A DNA stretch of 64,000 nt from Aequorivita sp. HC6-5 (GCA_905182755.1 CAJJCS010000005.1:1-64000); one strand, 5' to 3'; counted from the first letter of the stretch, positions 41,344-50,405 are shown. Made by a program: numbers and translations. Notes: generated from the letters alone by a model not told the origin.

Positions 41344-42648
41344 CTATTTTGCAACCTCAGCATATAAGTCGAAATCTTCAGCGCCCGTAATTTTTACAGT
41401 AAAAAATTCTCCGGTTCTCAGGTAGCCTTCTTCTGCGTTAATCAACACTTCATTGTCAACATCTGGACTATCAAACTCGGTTCTTCCTACATAGTACCCA
41501 CCTTCTTTGCGGTCTATAATAACAGAAAACTCTTGTCCTATTTTTTGTTGGTTCAACTCCCAAGAAATGTGAGATTGAATTTCCATAATAGCATTGGCGC
41601 GCTCCATCTTAACATCTTGTGGAACATCATCTTCTAGATTATAGGCGTGCGTGTTTTCTTCATGAGAATAGGTAAAACAACCAAGTCTCTCAAAACGCAT
41701 TTCTTGAACCCAATCTCTTAGGGTTTCAAAATCTTCTTGAGTTTCTCCTGGATAACCAACAATGAGAGTGGTTCTAATAGCCATGTTAGGAACTGCAGCT
41801 CTAAAATCTTTCAGTAATTTTGTAGTCTTAGCCTTGGTAGTTCCTCGGCGCATTGATTTTAATATTGGATCTGCAATGTGCTGCAAGGGTATATCAATGT
41901 AATTGCAAATTTTAGGCTCTTTGTTCATCAAATCAAGAACATCCATAGGAAACCCTGTTGGAAAAGCATAATGCAAACGTATCCACTCTATCCCAGATAC
42001 GGCTACCAATTTTTCTAGTAGCTCTGCTAAGTTTCTTTTTTTATAAAGATCTAAACCATAGTAGGTTAAATCCTGAGCGATTAATATAAGTTCCTTTACA
42101 CCGGTTGCTGCTAATTTTTCTGCCTCTGTTACCAAATCCTCCATAGGAGTAGATTTGTGTTTTCCGCGCATAATAGGTATGGCACAAAAAGAGCAAGGTC
42201 TATCACACCCTTCAGCAATTTTAAGATAGGCGTAGTTTTTTGGGGTTGTCGTTAAACGCTCCCCTATTAGTTCATGCTTGTAATCTGCGCCTAATGCTTT
42301 TAAAAGGCCAGGCAATTCTGTAGTACCAAAGTATTGGTCTACATCTGGAATTTCTTTTTGAAGATCTGGCTTGTAACGCTCACTTAAACAACCCGTAACA
42401 AAAACCTTGTCTACAAGGCCCTCTTTCTTTTTTTGAACAAACTCAAGGATTGTATTTACACTCTCCTCTTTTGCATTGGCAATAAACCCACAGGTATTAA
42501 TTACCACTACATTTCCTTCCTGCTCATGAACAACCTCTTTGTTGTTTGCACGAAGTTGGCCCATGAGCACTTCACTATCGTACACATTTTTGGAGCAACC
42601 CAAGGTCACTACATTAATTTTATTTTTCTTAAGTGTTTTTGTACGCAT
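41344..42648 (-). CDS. rimO: Ribosomal protein S12 methylthiotransferase RimO
   Basis: Radical-SAM enzyme with two Fe-S clusters that adds a methylthio group to an Asp of ribosomal protein S12. 434 residues. UPF0004 domain cysteines: VVTLGCSKNVYDSE, VVINTCGFI and VFVTGCLSER. The radical-SAM CxxxCxxC is in AEGCDRPCSFCAIPIMRGKH. The C-terminal TRAM domain (GQEFSVIIDRKEGGYYVGR to VKITGAEDFDLYAEV) binds substrate. The LGCSKN and MRGxHKS signatures favour RimO over MiaB. The neighbouring ftsY starts 169 nt upstream on the same strand. Confidence 0.95.
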   Translation of the reverse strand: MRTKTLKKNKINVVTLGCSKNVYDSEVLMGQLRANNKEVVHEQEGNVVVINTCGFIANAKEESVNTILEFVQKKKEGLVDKVFVTGCLSERYKPDLQKEIPDVDQYFGTTELPGLLKALGADYKHELIGERLTTTPKNYAYLKIAEGCDRPCSFCAIPIMRGKHKSTPMEDLVTEAEKLAATGVKELILIAQDLTYYGLDLYKKRNLAELLEKLVAVSGIEWIRLHYAFPTGFPMDVLDLMNKEPKICNYIDIPLQHIADPILKSMRRGTTKAKTTKLLKDFRAAVPNMAIRTTLIVGYPGETQEDFETLRDWVQEMRFERLGCFTYSHEENTHAYNLEDDVPQDVKMERANAIMEIQSHISWELNQQKIGQEFSVIIDRKEGGYYVGRTEFDSPDVDNEVLINAEEGYLRTGEFFTVKITGAEDFDLYAEVAK

Positions 42649-42817
42649 GATTGTGTGATACTATATACGATTTTTGAATATCGAATTATTAGTTTGCAAA
42701 GATAGTTGTTTTTCTTAGGGGAAATAAACCTTTCAAACTGCTATTTAGCAGATATAAAACGCTACAAAAAGTATTGTTTATAGAAAATGTGTTTGTTATT
42801 GGGATGGCTCAGTAGCT

Positions 42818-43774
42818 CTAATTGAAAAATGAATCTACAAACTCTAATTTATTAAATACTTGCAGATCATCAATACCCTCTCCTACTCCAATGTATTTTA
42901 CTGGAATTTGAAATTGATCACTAATTCCTATCACTACTCCACCTTTTGCAGTACCATCAAGTTTAGTAACTGCAAGAGAAGTAACCTCAGTTGCTGCAGT
43001 AAATTGTTTGGCCTGCTCAAAAGCGTTTTGACCTGTAGAACCATCTAAGACCAAAAGCACATCATGTGGGGCATCTGTAATTACTTTTTGCATTACGCGC
43101 TTTATTTTAGTAAGCTCGTTCATCAGGTTTACTTTATTGTGCAAACGTCCTGCAGTATCAATTATAATGACATCTGCTTTTTGCTGAACTCCGCTTTGCA
43201 AAGTATCAAAAGCGACACTTGCAGGATCACTCCCCATATCTTGCCTTATCAGAGGAACATCTGTGCGATCTGCCCAGACCTGTAATTGGTCAATGGCTGC
43301 AGCTCTAAAAGTATCTGCGGCACCTAAAACTACATGTAAGCCTTGATTTTTGAATTGATTTGCTAACTTACCTATGGTGGTGGTTTTACCAACACCATTA
43401 ACCCCTACTACCATAATTACATGAGGACCACTTTCATGCTTAGGAACCTCAAAATCTGTAGCATCTCCCCCATCAATTTCGCTTAAAAGCCCTGCAATTT
43501 CTTCACGAAGTATCGCATTAAGCTCACCTGTACCTACATATTTATCCTTGGCCACACGAGCCTCTATACGCGTTATTACTTTAAGGGTTGTAGTTACTCC
43601 AACATCACTAGATACAAGAACCTCTTCTAGCATATCAAGCACATCATCATCTACGCTGCTTTTACCTGCAACGGCTTTGTTTAATTTATCAAAAAAAGAA
43701 GACTTAGATTTCTCAAGACCTTTGTCTAGGGTTTCCTTTTTTTCTTTGCTGAATATTTTTTTAAAAAAGCTCAT
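42818..43774 (-). CDS. ftsY: Signal recognition particle receptor FtsY
   Basis: SRP-family GTPase receptor that docks ribosome-nascent chain complexes at the membrane. 318 residues, with a short basic N-terminus (SFFKKIFSKEKKET) in place of the long acidic A domain of E. coli, as is normal in Bacteroidota. The four-helix N domain is followed by the G domain: G1 VGVNGVGKTTTIGKLANQF, DTFRAAAIDQLQVW, G3 IIDTAGRLHNKVNL, G4 TKLDGTAKGG, and the closing IKYIGVGEGIDDLQVF type motif. It lies downstream of the DUF4295 gene with a terminator between them, so it is likely transcribed separately. Confidence 0.97.
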   Translation of the reverse strand: MSFFKKIFSKEKKETLDKGLEKSKSSFFDKLNKAVAGKSSVDDDVLDMLEEVLVSSDVGVTTTLKVITRIEARVAKDKYVGTGELNAILREEIAGLLSEIDGGDATDFEVPKHESGPHVIMVVGVNGVGKTTTIGKLANQFKNQGLHVVLGAADTFRAAAIDQLQVWADRTDVPLIRQDMGSDPASVAFDTLQSGVQQKADVIIIDTAGRLHNKVNLMNELTKIKRVMQKVITDAPHDVLLVLDGSTGQNAFEQAKQFTAATEVTSLAVTKLDGTAKGGVVIGISDQFQIPVKYIGVGEGIDDLQVFNKLEFVDSFFN

Positions 43775-43868
43775 GATCTGTTATCGTGTTGGCACCTATA
43801 AGTATATATCAAAAATAGCGCTACTTTAGCTTATATACAAGATGTTTGTACTGCAAACATAGTGATAT

Positions 43869-43899
43869 ACAAAAAGCCACTTTAAAAGTGGCTTCTTAT
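43869..43899 (-). terminator. Intrinsic terminator for rpmB-rpmG-DUF4295
   Basis: On the minus strand the stem AAGCCACTTT/AAAGTGGCTT with a very short loop is followed by TTTTTG. It lies 20 nt past the DUF4295 stop and before ftsY. Confidence 0.8.
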
Positions 43900-43920
43900 T
43901 AATTTTGAAAAAGGTATTAT

Positions 43921-44073
43921 TTATTTCTTACTCAACCAACCACTAACCTGGTCTGGAGACATAATAGCCTCTGTAAAGATATAAGCACCTGTTTTTTCAG
44001 ATTTAACCATCTTGATAGCTTTGGTTAAACGCTTTGATCCTGTTTGTAACGATGCAACTGATTTCTTTGCCAT
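43921..44073 (-). CDS. DUF4295 small ribosome-operon protein
   Basis: 50-residue basic protein read from the ATG at 44073 to TAA at 43921: it begins MAKKSVASLQTGSKRLTKAI, continues with KMVKSEKTGAYIFTEAIMSP and ends DQVSGWLSKK. This matches the Bacteroidota-specific DUF4295 family, which is almost always encoded just after rpmB and rpmG. Size, charge (many Lys) and constant gene order suggest a ribosome-associated or translation role, but none is proved by sequence. It is 40 nt downstream of rpmG. Confidence 0.92.
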   Translation of the reverse strand: MAKKSVASLQTGSKRLTKAIKMVKSEKTGAYIFTEAIMSPDQVSGWLSKK

Positions 44074-44113
44074 AACGTATAGTTTTTATCTTTTTAAAAT
44101 ATAAAAAGAATAA

Positions 44114-44296
44114 TTATTTAATTTCTTTATGAACAGTCATTTTCTTTAGTACAGAATTGAATTTCTTCAACTCCATTCTATCTGGTGTGTTCTTTTTGTT
44201 TTTTGTAGTAATGTAACGAGAAGTTCCAGGTTGTCCTGATTCTTTGTGCTCTGTACATTCTAATATAACCTGTACTCTATTTCCTTTTCTAGCCAT
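44114..44296 (-). CDS. rpmG: Large-subunit ribosomal protein bL33
   Basis: 60-residue 50S subunit protein. The L33 pattern is clear: [41 protein letters not shown] and the ending [12 protein letters not shown]. The Cys in LECTEHKE is the only one, so this is the zinc-free (C-) form. It lies in a three-gene group with rpmB (26 nt upstream) and the DUF4295 gene. Confidence 0.96.
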   Translation of the reverse strand: MARKGNRVQVILECTEHKESGQPGTSRYITTKNKKNTPDRMELKKFNSVLKKMTVHKEIK

Positions 44297-44322
44297 TGTA
44301 ATTGACGTTAAGCGTTATGCAA

Positions 44323-44562
44323 TTATTTGTTTAAAAAACCTTTTTCGCGAGCTTCTTTAACAACTGCAGAGATTCCTCTCTTGTTAATATTTTTTAAAGC
44401 CGATGTAGATACCTTAAGGGTAATCCACTGGTCTTCTTCTGGTATGTAAAAACGCTTTTTCTTTAAGTTTACATTAAACTTGCGCTTTGTTTTATTCATC
44501 GCGTGAGAAACGTTGTTTCCAACCATTGCTCTCTTTCCGGTAAGCTCACAAACTCTAGACAT
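44323..44562 (-). CDS. rpmB: Large-subunit ribosomal protein bL28
   Basis: 79-residue 50S subunit protein. The N-terminal SRVCELTGKRAMVGNNVSHA and the basic NKTKRKFNVNLKKKRFYIPE are diagnostic of bL28, followed by DQWITLKVSTSALKNINKRG. It is the first gene of the rpmB-rpmG-DUF4295 unit and has a good candidate promoter just upstream, next to the cinA stop. Confidence 0.97.
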   Translation of the reverse strand: MSRVCELTGKRAMVGNNVSHAMNKTKRKFNVNLKKKRFYIPEEDQWITLKVSTSALKNINKRGISAVVKEAREKGFLNK

Positions 44563-44595
44563 TTGTATAATATTTAGTTATTTTTAATCAGGGTG

Positions 44596-44630
44596 CAAAT
44601 TTAATTAATATTATTGGTTTGCACAACAAA
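44596..44630 (-). promoter_or_regulatory. Putative promoter of rpmB-rpmG-DUF4295
   Basis: On the minus strand TTTG (44630-44627), 23 nt, TAAATTTG (44603-44596), close to the Bacteroidota consensus. It would give a leader of about 25-30 nt before the rpmB ATG at 44562. Confidence 0.5.
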
Positions 44631-44636
44631 AGGATT

Positions 44637-45884
44637 TCAGTTTTTTGATATTTCTTTCAAAAGCATCTCAAAAGCTTTATTTGTTGCCTTTTTAATGACG
44701 CGTTCTCTAGAGTTTCCGAAATTAAACTCTTCAGAGAAAACACCTCTAGGACTAGCAATAGCAATACATACCGTACCCACGCTTGCCGATGAATCTGTCG
44801 CTTTAGGGCCTGCTACACCCGTAGTTGCAATTGCGTACTGACTATCAAAAACAATGGTGCTTTGTAGAGCCATAGCTTCTGCTACTGGAAGGCTAACCAC
44901 CGAATGCTTTTCAATAAGCGCAGCATCAACCCCCAGAACGTCAGTCTTTATTTGGGTTGCATAGGCAATCATGCCTCCTTTGTAATAGGATGAGGCGCCC
45001 TGCAAAATTGTAATTTCTCCAGCTATAGCGCCACCGGTACAACTTTCTACAACACTTAAAAAACAGTGCTGCTTTTGAAGTTTTGTACTTATTTGATCTT
45101 GAATGCTAGTTTGGTCTTCATATCCTACCGAAATATCACTCAATAAATCATTAAGAACACTCATCTGGGCATCTACATCATTTTTCAAAATCTGTTCATT
45201 GTCACTGGAAGAAGACAAACGAAGTCTAACTCTTCCCAAAGAGGGCAAATAAGCTAATTTAATATGTATGGGTAACTGGTCTTCCCAAGGGGCTATAATT
45301 TCTTGTATTTCACTCTCACCTTTACCATAAGTAAGCAAGGTTTTATGGTAAATAAAAGGCCTGTCAAACTGTGTTTTTATTCTAGGCAATACATGATCTG
45401 TGATGAGTTTTCTCATCTCAATTGGCACACCTGGCATAGACACGAAAACGGTATTGTCTTTTTCAAGCCACATCCCTGGCGCAGTACCTATAGGGTTTTG
45501 AAGCACTACGGCTTTTGAGGGAACCATGGCCTGTTCTAGATTAGAGGGCAAGGGAGCTTTTTGTAAATATTTGGAAAATATGTCTTTTATATTTTGTAGC
45601 ACTACTGGATTTTCTACCAGTGTGTCCTGAAAATATTCTAAAAAAGTTTTTTTGGTTATATCATCTTTTGTTGGACCCAATCCTCCCGTTAAAAGAACAA
45701 TATCTACTCTATTTTTAGCATCTTCAAGGGCATTTAAAATATGTTGGCCCTGATCTTGCACAGAGGTTATTTGGTACACCTGTACTCCAATTTTGTTTAA
45801 CTCCTTGGCTATAAATACAGAATTAGTGTCTGTGATTTGACCAATTAGTATTTCATCACCAATGGTAATTATTTCTGCTAGCAT
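44637..45884 (-). CDS. cinA: CinA-like nicotinamide mononucleotide deamidase-related protein
   Basis: 415 residues with two domains. N-terminal molybdopterin-binding-like (COG1058) part: ITIGDEILIGQITDTNSVFI, LLTGGLGPTKDDITKKTFLE, VFVSMPGVPIEMRKL. C-terminal CinA domain: SVVESCTGGAIAGEITILQG, KGGMIAYATQIKTDVLGV, YAIATTGVAGPKATDSS. The C-terminal domain deamidates NMN in characterised relatives, and the N-terminal domain acts on ADP-ribose; both roles are inferred here. Its start is directly next to the stop of the HPt gene (45884/45885), so the two are likely cotranscribed. Confidence 0.93.
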   Translation of the reverse strand: MLAEIITIGDEILIGQITDTNSVFIAKELNKIGVQVYQITSVQDQGQHILNALEDAKNRVDIVLLTGGLGPTKDDITKKTFLEYFQDTLVENPVVLQNIKDIFSKYLQKAPLPSNLEQAMVPSKAVVLQNPIGTAPGMWLEKDNTVFVSMPGVPIEMRKLITDHVLPRIKTQFDRPFIYHKTLLTYGKGESEIQEIIAPWEDQLPIHIKLAYLPSLGRVRLRLSSSSDNEQILKNDVDAQMSVLNDLLSDISVGYEDQTSIQDQISTKLQKQHCFLSVVESCTGGAIAGEITILQGASSYYKGGMIAYATQIKTDVLGVDAALIEKHSVVSLPVAEAMALQSTIVFDSQYAIATTGVAGPKATDSSASVGTVCIAIASPRGVFSEEFNFGNSRERVIKKATNKAFEMLLKEISKN

Positions 45885-46226
45885 CTAGGTAGGGAAGTCT
45901 GTTTTTAATTCTTCAAAAACATGGGAAAGTATACGGTTTAACGTATCAATATTTTCTTGTACTGTAGTCTCACTTCTTGATGATTTGGTCCAAGACTCTA
46001 TGGTCTTGACATCTTTTTGCACCTCTATACCAAACATTTCAAAATTTGGTTTCATTTTGTGTGCAAACTGATAGGCTAACTCTTTATTATTAGTCTTTAT
46101 AGCCTCAGTAAGACCCTCAAGATCTGGAGGAATTTCCTCCAAAAAAGTTTGCGCCACTATAGACATAAAGTCCTGATCACCATCAGCAATTACATTTAAA
46201 CTAGCTTTAGAATAATGTGTATCCAT
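45885..46226 (-). CDS. Orphan HPt-domain phosphotransfer protein
   Basis: 113 residues made almost entirely of one HPt four-helix domain. The phospho-acceptor His is in LAYQFAHKMKPNFEMFGIEV near residue 57, with the HKxK and the following Gly of the family. HPt proteins relay phosphate between hybrid sensor kinases and response regulators. No kinase or receiver gene is nearby, so its partners are unknown. It is contiguous with cinA and 8 nt downstream of the FAH-family gene, in the same minus-strand cluster. Confidence 0.85.
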   Translation of the reverse strand: MDTHYSKASLNVIADGDQDFMSIVAQTFLEEIPPDLEGLTEAIKTNNKELAYQFAHKMKPNFEMFGIEVQKDVKTIESWTKSSRSETTVQENIDTLNRILSHVFEELKTDFPT

Positions 46227-46234
46227 GAAATTAG

Positions 46235-46846
46235 TTATTTGATTCTTATTTTAAAAAATTCTTCATCCGCTATAAATCCTGCTAACACATCATCTGGATT
46301 TACTTTAGCAACTCCTGCGGGTGTACCGGTAAATATAACATCTCCTATCTTTAAAGTGAAATATTTTGATACATATTCTATTAATTCATCAAATTGCCAT
46401 AGCATATGAGAAGAGTTTCCCTTTTGTACTACTTGCTCATTTTTTTTCAGTGAAAAAGAAATGTTATCTAGGGCTTCAAACCTACTCTTAGACACAAATT
46501 TACCAATCACAGCAGCTCCATCAAAGGCTTTTGCTTTTTCCCAAGGAAGGCCTTTTTGTTTTAATTGTTGCTGTAAATCACGTGCAGTAAAATCTATTCC
46601 TAAGCCTATTTCATCATAGTATTTATGTGCAAATTTTTTATCTATATGCTTGCCAACCTTTGTTATTTTAACCAATAGCTCTACCTCGTGCTGAACTTCA
46701 TTGCTGAATTCTGGTATAAAAAAAGGTTGTTTTTTTAGCAGTATTGAGGTGTCAGGTTTTAAAAAAACGATAGGTTCTGTTGGCTTTTCATTTTTAAGCT
46801 CTGTGATGTGATCTGCGTAATTTCTACCAATACAAATAATCTTCAT
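46235..46846 (-). CDS. Fumarylacetoacetate hydrolase family protein
   Basis: 203 residues of the FAH fold: KIICIGRNYADHITELKNEK, PIVFLKPDTSILLKKQPFF, the metal ligands in HEVELLVKITKVGKHID and GLGIDFTARDLQQQLKQKG, and IFTGTPAGVAKVNPDDV near the C-terminus. Close relatives act as acylpyruvate hydrolase or oxaloacetate decarboxylase (FAHD1-like). The exact substrate cannot be told from sequence. It is 18 nt from the exonuclease gene and 8 nt from the HPt gene on the same strand. Confidence 0.9.
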   Translation of the reverse strand: MKIICIGRNYADHITELKNEKPTEPIVFLKPDTSILLKKQPFFIPEFSNEVQHEVELLVKITKVGKHIDKKFAHKYYDEIGLGIDFTARDLQQQLKQKGLPWEKAKAFDGAAVIGKFVSKSRFEALDNISFSLKKNEQVVQKGNSSHMLWQFDELIEYVSKYFTLKIGDVIFTGTPAGVAKVNPDDVLAGFIADEEFFKIRIK

Positions 46847-46864
46847 AATTGCTAAAATTGGATA

Positions 46865-47638
46865 TTAAGACTTGGTATTTAATTTACTTAGCTTGATTTT
46901 AGTTAACACCTTTTTGGTATATAAAGGAAAATCTGCGTTTAACAACCACCCAAAATAACCTGGCTCTTTCTCTAAGATATCCAGTACTTGTGCGCCCTTG
47001 TGTTTTCCGAAGCTAAATACTTCTCTACCTTCTTTATCATACCCTATGTATCCAGCAAAATCTGCAAATTTCCTATGCACACTAAACTCAGCCAAGCTAG
47101 AGACATTATTATCTAAATCTTCATATTTTGATAACTGAGCCTTTAAAACCTCATAAGTTGCATTGGTGTCTGCAGCTGCGCTGTGAGCATCTACAAGTGT
47201 TTTTCCACAATAAAATTGGTAGGCTGCCTCTAGGGTTCTTTTTTCTTTTTTATGAAAAATAGTCTGCACATCTACGGCAAGGTTTTTCTTCATGTCAAAA
47301 TCTACACCGGCTCTTAATAATTCTTCTGCCAGTAATGGAATATCAAAACGGTTGCTATTAAAGCCCCCAAGATCACTATCTTTAATTAAATCATAGACTT
47401 GCTTGGAGAGGTCTTTAAAAACAGGTTCATTGGCCACCATCTGGTCTGTAATGCCATGCACTGCTGTGGTTTCTGGCGGTATAGGAACCGTAGGGTTTAC
47501 CCTCCAGGTATGACTCTGTTTATTTCCGTTTGGAAATACTTTTAAAATAGAGATTTCTACAATTCTGTCTGTCGCTATATTGACACCTGTAGTCTCTAAA
47601 TCAAAAAAGCAAATAGGTTTGGTAAGTTGTAATTCCAT
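46865..47638 (-). CDS. DnaQ-like 3'-5' exonuclease
   Basis: 257 residues from the ATG at 47638, chosen because MELQLTKPICFFDLETTG is the conserved start; an ATG at 47674 would add a poorly conserved extension. The DEDDh active site is complete: D and E in FFDLETTGVN, D in GGFNSNRFDIPLLAEE, and H and D in LVDAHSAAADTNATYEVLK. A C-terminal region (EVFSFGKHKGAQVLDILEKE) resembles the short exonuclease-associated domain found in flavobacterial homologs. It may be a polymerase III epsilon-like proofreader or a separate repair nuclease; I favour a general exonuclease. It is the first gene of the minus-strand group ending with cinA. Confidence 0.9.
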   Translation of the reverse strand: MELQLTKPICFFDLETTGVNIATDRIVEISILKVFPNGNKQSHTWRVNPTVPIPPETTAVHGITDQMVANEPVFKDLSKQVYDLIKDSDLGGFNSNRFDIPLLAEELLRAGVDFDMKKNLAVDVQTIFHKKEKRTLEAAYQFYCGKTLVDAHSAAADTNATYEVLKAQLSKYEDLDNNVSSLAEFSVHRKFADFAGYIGYDKEGREVFSFGKHKGAQVLDILEKEPGYFGWLLNADFPLYTKKVLTKIKLSKLNTKS

Positions 47639-47761
47639 AGTATAAGTTATACCGCAAAGGTAAAAGAAATTCAATCAATAAAATAAAAACAGTAAAACAG
47701 AAATTCACCCTACAATCACAATCGGTTTTTTAATATTATATTCTAAACTAAAAACTAGGTG

Positions 47762-47769
47762 TATCTTTG
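47762..47769 (+). promoter_or_regulatory. Candidate -7 box of prfC promoter
   Basis: TATCTTTG matches the Bacteroidota -7 consensus TAnnTTTG, 17 nt before the prfC ATG. I do not find a good upstream TTTG box at the usual distance, so this is only a candidate. Confidence 0.3.
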
Positions 47770-47786
47770 TTCAAAAATTTTTATAA

Positions 47787-49390
47787 ATGTCATTACAAAA
47801 AGAAATAGATAGAAGGAAAACATTTGGCATTATATCTCACCCAGATGCAGGTAAAACAACTCTTAACCGAAAAACTTTTACTCTTTGGAGGTGCTATTCA
47901 AGAGGCGGGTGCGGTAAAAAGCAATAAAATAAAAAAAGGGGCCACCAGTGACTTTATGGAAATTGAGAGACAGCGTGGTATCTCTGTGGCTACCTCTGTG
48001 TTAGCTTTTGAATATGAAGGCATTAAAATAAATATCCTTGACACCCCTGGTCACAAAGATTTTGCAGAAGACACCTTTAGAACACTAACGGCAGTAGATA
48101 GTGTCAATTGTTGTAATAGATGTAGCAAAAGGGGTTGAAGAGCAAACAGAAAAACTTGTAGAGGTTTGCCGCATGCGCAACATCCCGATGATTGTGTTTA
48201 TAAACAAACTAGATAGAGAAGGTAAAGATGCCTTTGAGCTGTTGGACGAGGTTGAGCAAAAATTAAAACTAAGAGTAACTCCACTCTCCTTCCCTATTGG
48301 TATGGGGTATGACTTTAAGGGTATCTATAATCTTTGGGAGAAAAACATCAACTTGTTTAGTGGCGATAGCCGTAAAAACATAGAAGAAACCATTGAAATT
48401 GAAGACATTTCTTCCACTGATCTGGATGATCTTATAGGCCAAAAGCCGGCTGAGACTATAAGAGAAGAGTTAGAACTTATAGACGAAGTATACCCAAAGT
48501 TTAATAGAGAGCAGTACCTTCAAGGAGCCTTACAACCAGTATTTTTTGGGTCTGCTTTAAATAATTTTGGTGTGCGTGAGCTGTTAGACTGTTTTGTGGA
48601 AATTGCACCAAAACCACAACCAAAATCAAGTGACACAAGACTTGTAAGACCCGAGGAAAATGAATTTTCTGGCTTTGTATTTAAAATACATGCAAACATG
48701 GATCCCAAACACAGAGACCGTTTGGCTTTTATAAAAATTGTTTCTGGTGTTTTTCAAAGAAATACAAATTATGTACATGTTCGTAATGGAAAGAAAATGA
48801 AATTTTCAAGTCCAAACGCATTCTTTGCAGAAAAAAAACAAATTGTAGACACTTCCTACCCTGGAGATATTGTTGGACTGCATGATACGGGGAGTTTTAA
48901 AATTGGAGACACACTCACACAGGGAGAGCAAATGCACTACAAAGGAATTCCAAGTTTCTCTCCAGAATTCTTTAAATACATCAATAACGCAGATCCCTTA
49001 AAAAGCAAACAACTTGAGAAAGGAATTGATCAATTAATGGACGAGGGTGTTGCACAATTATTCACCCTAGAGCTAAACGGTCGTAAAGTAATTGGAACGG
49101 TTGGAGCCCTTCAATTTGAAGTAATTCAGTACAGGTTAGAGCATGAATATGGCGCTATATGTAGGTATGAAAACCTAAATGTACACAAGGCCTGTTGGGT
49201 AGATCCACAAGATGAAAAAAGTGATGAGTTTAAAGATTTTAAACGTGTAAAATCTAAGTTTTTAGCCAAAGATAAACGCGGGCAATTGGTCTTTTTTGCA
49301 GACTCTGCCTTTACCCTGCAGATGACACAAAGTAAATATCCAAATATAAAACTACATCTAGTAAGCGAGTTTGAAAGCCAGAAAGAATAA
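47787..49390 (+). CDS. prfC: Peptide chain release factor 3 (two frameshifts)
   Basis: GTPase that recycles RF1/RF2 after termination. The ATG at 47787 starts [24 protein letters not shown] (P-loop G1), followed by [20 protein letters not shown] with switch I, G3 [11 protein letters not shown]4 INKLDREG and the RF3-specific C-terminal domains (EGVAQLF to [14 protein letters not shown]). As read, three frames are needed. Removing one A near 47863 gives [12 protein letters not shown], and removing one base near 48104 gives [12 protein letters not shown]. The repaired length is 533 residues, normal for RF3. The programmed shift known in release factors belongs to prfB, not prfC, so I treat these two as sequence errors. 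It is divergent from the exonuclease gene. Confidence 0.9.
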
Positions 49391-49411
49391 TTTTCTTTGG
49401 CTGTGTCTTAA

Positions 49412-49982
49412 TTATAAAGTGTTTGTTTCTATGAGTGTCTCAAATACAGCGTTGTATTCGCAACCAGATTGTCTTTTTATCACTCCATAATTAGGGTTTA
49501 TCCAATAAGTAACAGCACAATAAGGATCTCCAAACGAAACCCTAGACCTCTGACATTCAAAATCTCCAAGGGTTGTATTAACGATCACAGGGACACCATC
49601 AGTAGAAAAATAGGAACCCCAATCATCACCTATAAAAACATCAGAATCAATTCGTGAATCAAAAATTAACTGTAGATTATTAGAATTATTTTTTTGAAAT
49701 AACTCATAATCTGTTTGCACCCATTTAAGTATATTACTTTGATTACCATATTGGATAAATAAAGTATCTAACACCTTTTGTGTTACTGTATAGGTAATTG
49801 TATCAAATGAAGATACTCCAGTGTAATAATCAAGATTTTCTCTTTCATAGGTCCAGTAATCACCAATTTCGCCAAAATTAAATATTGAATTACTTTCTAT
49901 TTTCATTTGTTTTAGTAATTGTTTTGTAAGAAATCACACACAAACAAAGTAAAGAACTAAGTATTAAAATTAAATTTTTCAT
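49412..49982 (-). CDS. Secreted protein of unknown function (one frameshift)
   Basis: The long frame (49906-49412, 164 residues) starts MKIESNSIFNFGEIGDYWTY without a signal. Directly upstream, another frame from the ATG at 49982 gives MKNLILILSSLLCLCVISYK, a good signal or lipoprotein-like peptide. Removing one A from the run GAAAATAG near 49902 joins TITKTNE to IESNSIFNFGEIGDYWTYE, giving 189 residues. I consider this the true gene. The mature part is rich in Asp, Tyr, Asn with several Cys near the end (DFECQRSRVSFGDPYCAV, KRQSGCEY). No family is recognised. It is convergent with prfC and upstream of nothing obvious. Confidence 0.6.
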
Positions 49983-50012
49983 TGTATTAATTATTAAAAA
50001 CTCCTACAATAC

Positions 50013-50333
50013 TTATGCCTCACCAGTAGGGCCAAAACTAATAGGGATTTGTGGCTGGTTATTGTCTTGAATCGTTCCGTTTTGTTTTTCAAATCTAGAA
50101 ACATTCTCGTTTAATGCTTTTAAAAAACGCTTGGCATGCTGCGGTGTTAGTACAATTCTAGATTTCACCTTACTCTTAGGCACACCAGGCATTATACTTA
50201 CAAAATCTACCACAAACTCAGATTGAGAATGGTTAATAATAGCCAAATTACTATAGATTCCTTGCGCTACATCTGCATCTAGCTCTATATTTAAACTTGG
50301 TTTTTTTGGATTGTTATTTTTTTGATCTGCCAT
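50013..50333 (-). CDS. DUF3467 domain protein
   Basis: 106 residues. The conserved DUF3467 core SLNIELDADVAQGIYSNLAIINHSQSEFVVDF with SIMPGVPKSKVKSRIVLTPQHAKRFLKAL is complete, and the ends are polar and low-complexity. In Bacteroidota the gene commonly lies just downstream of rpoC, as here (135 nt, with a terminator between). Its function is unknown. Confidence 0.92.
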   Translation of the reverse strand: MADQKNNNPKKPSLNIELDADVAQGIYSNLAIINHSQSEFVVDFVSIMPGVPKSKVKSRIVLTPQHAKRFLKALNENVSRFEKQNGTIQDNNQPQIPISFGPTGEA

Positions 50334-50405
50334 TTTTTAAGTCTTTAAAATTCTAGAGTACTACTTTGCTAGCACTACCCCATAAAATTACCATTATATA
50401 TTCAT

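Noticed and set aside
47787-48120. Programmed frameshifting in prfC
   Set aside because: The known programmed shift is in prfB, and neither site here has a slippery sequence with a stimulatory element. Single-base errors explain both.
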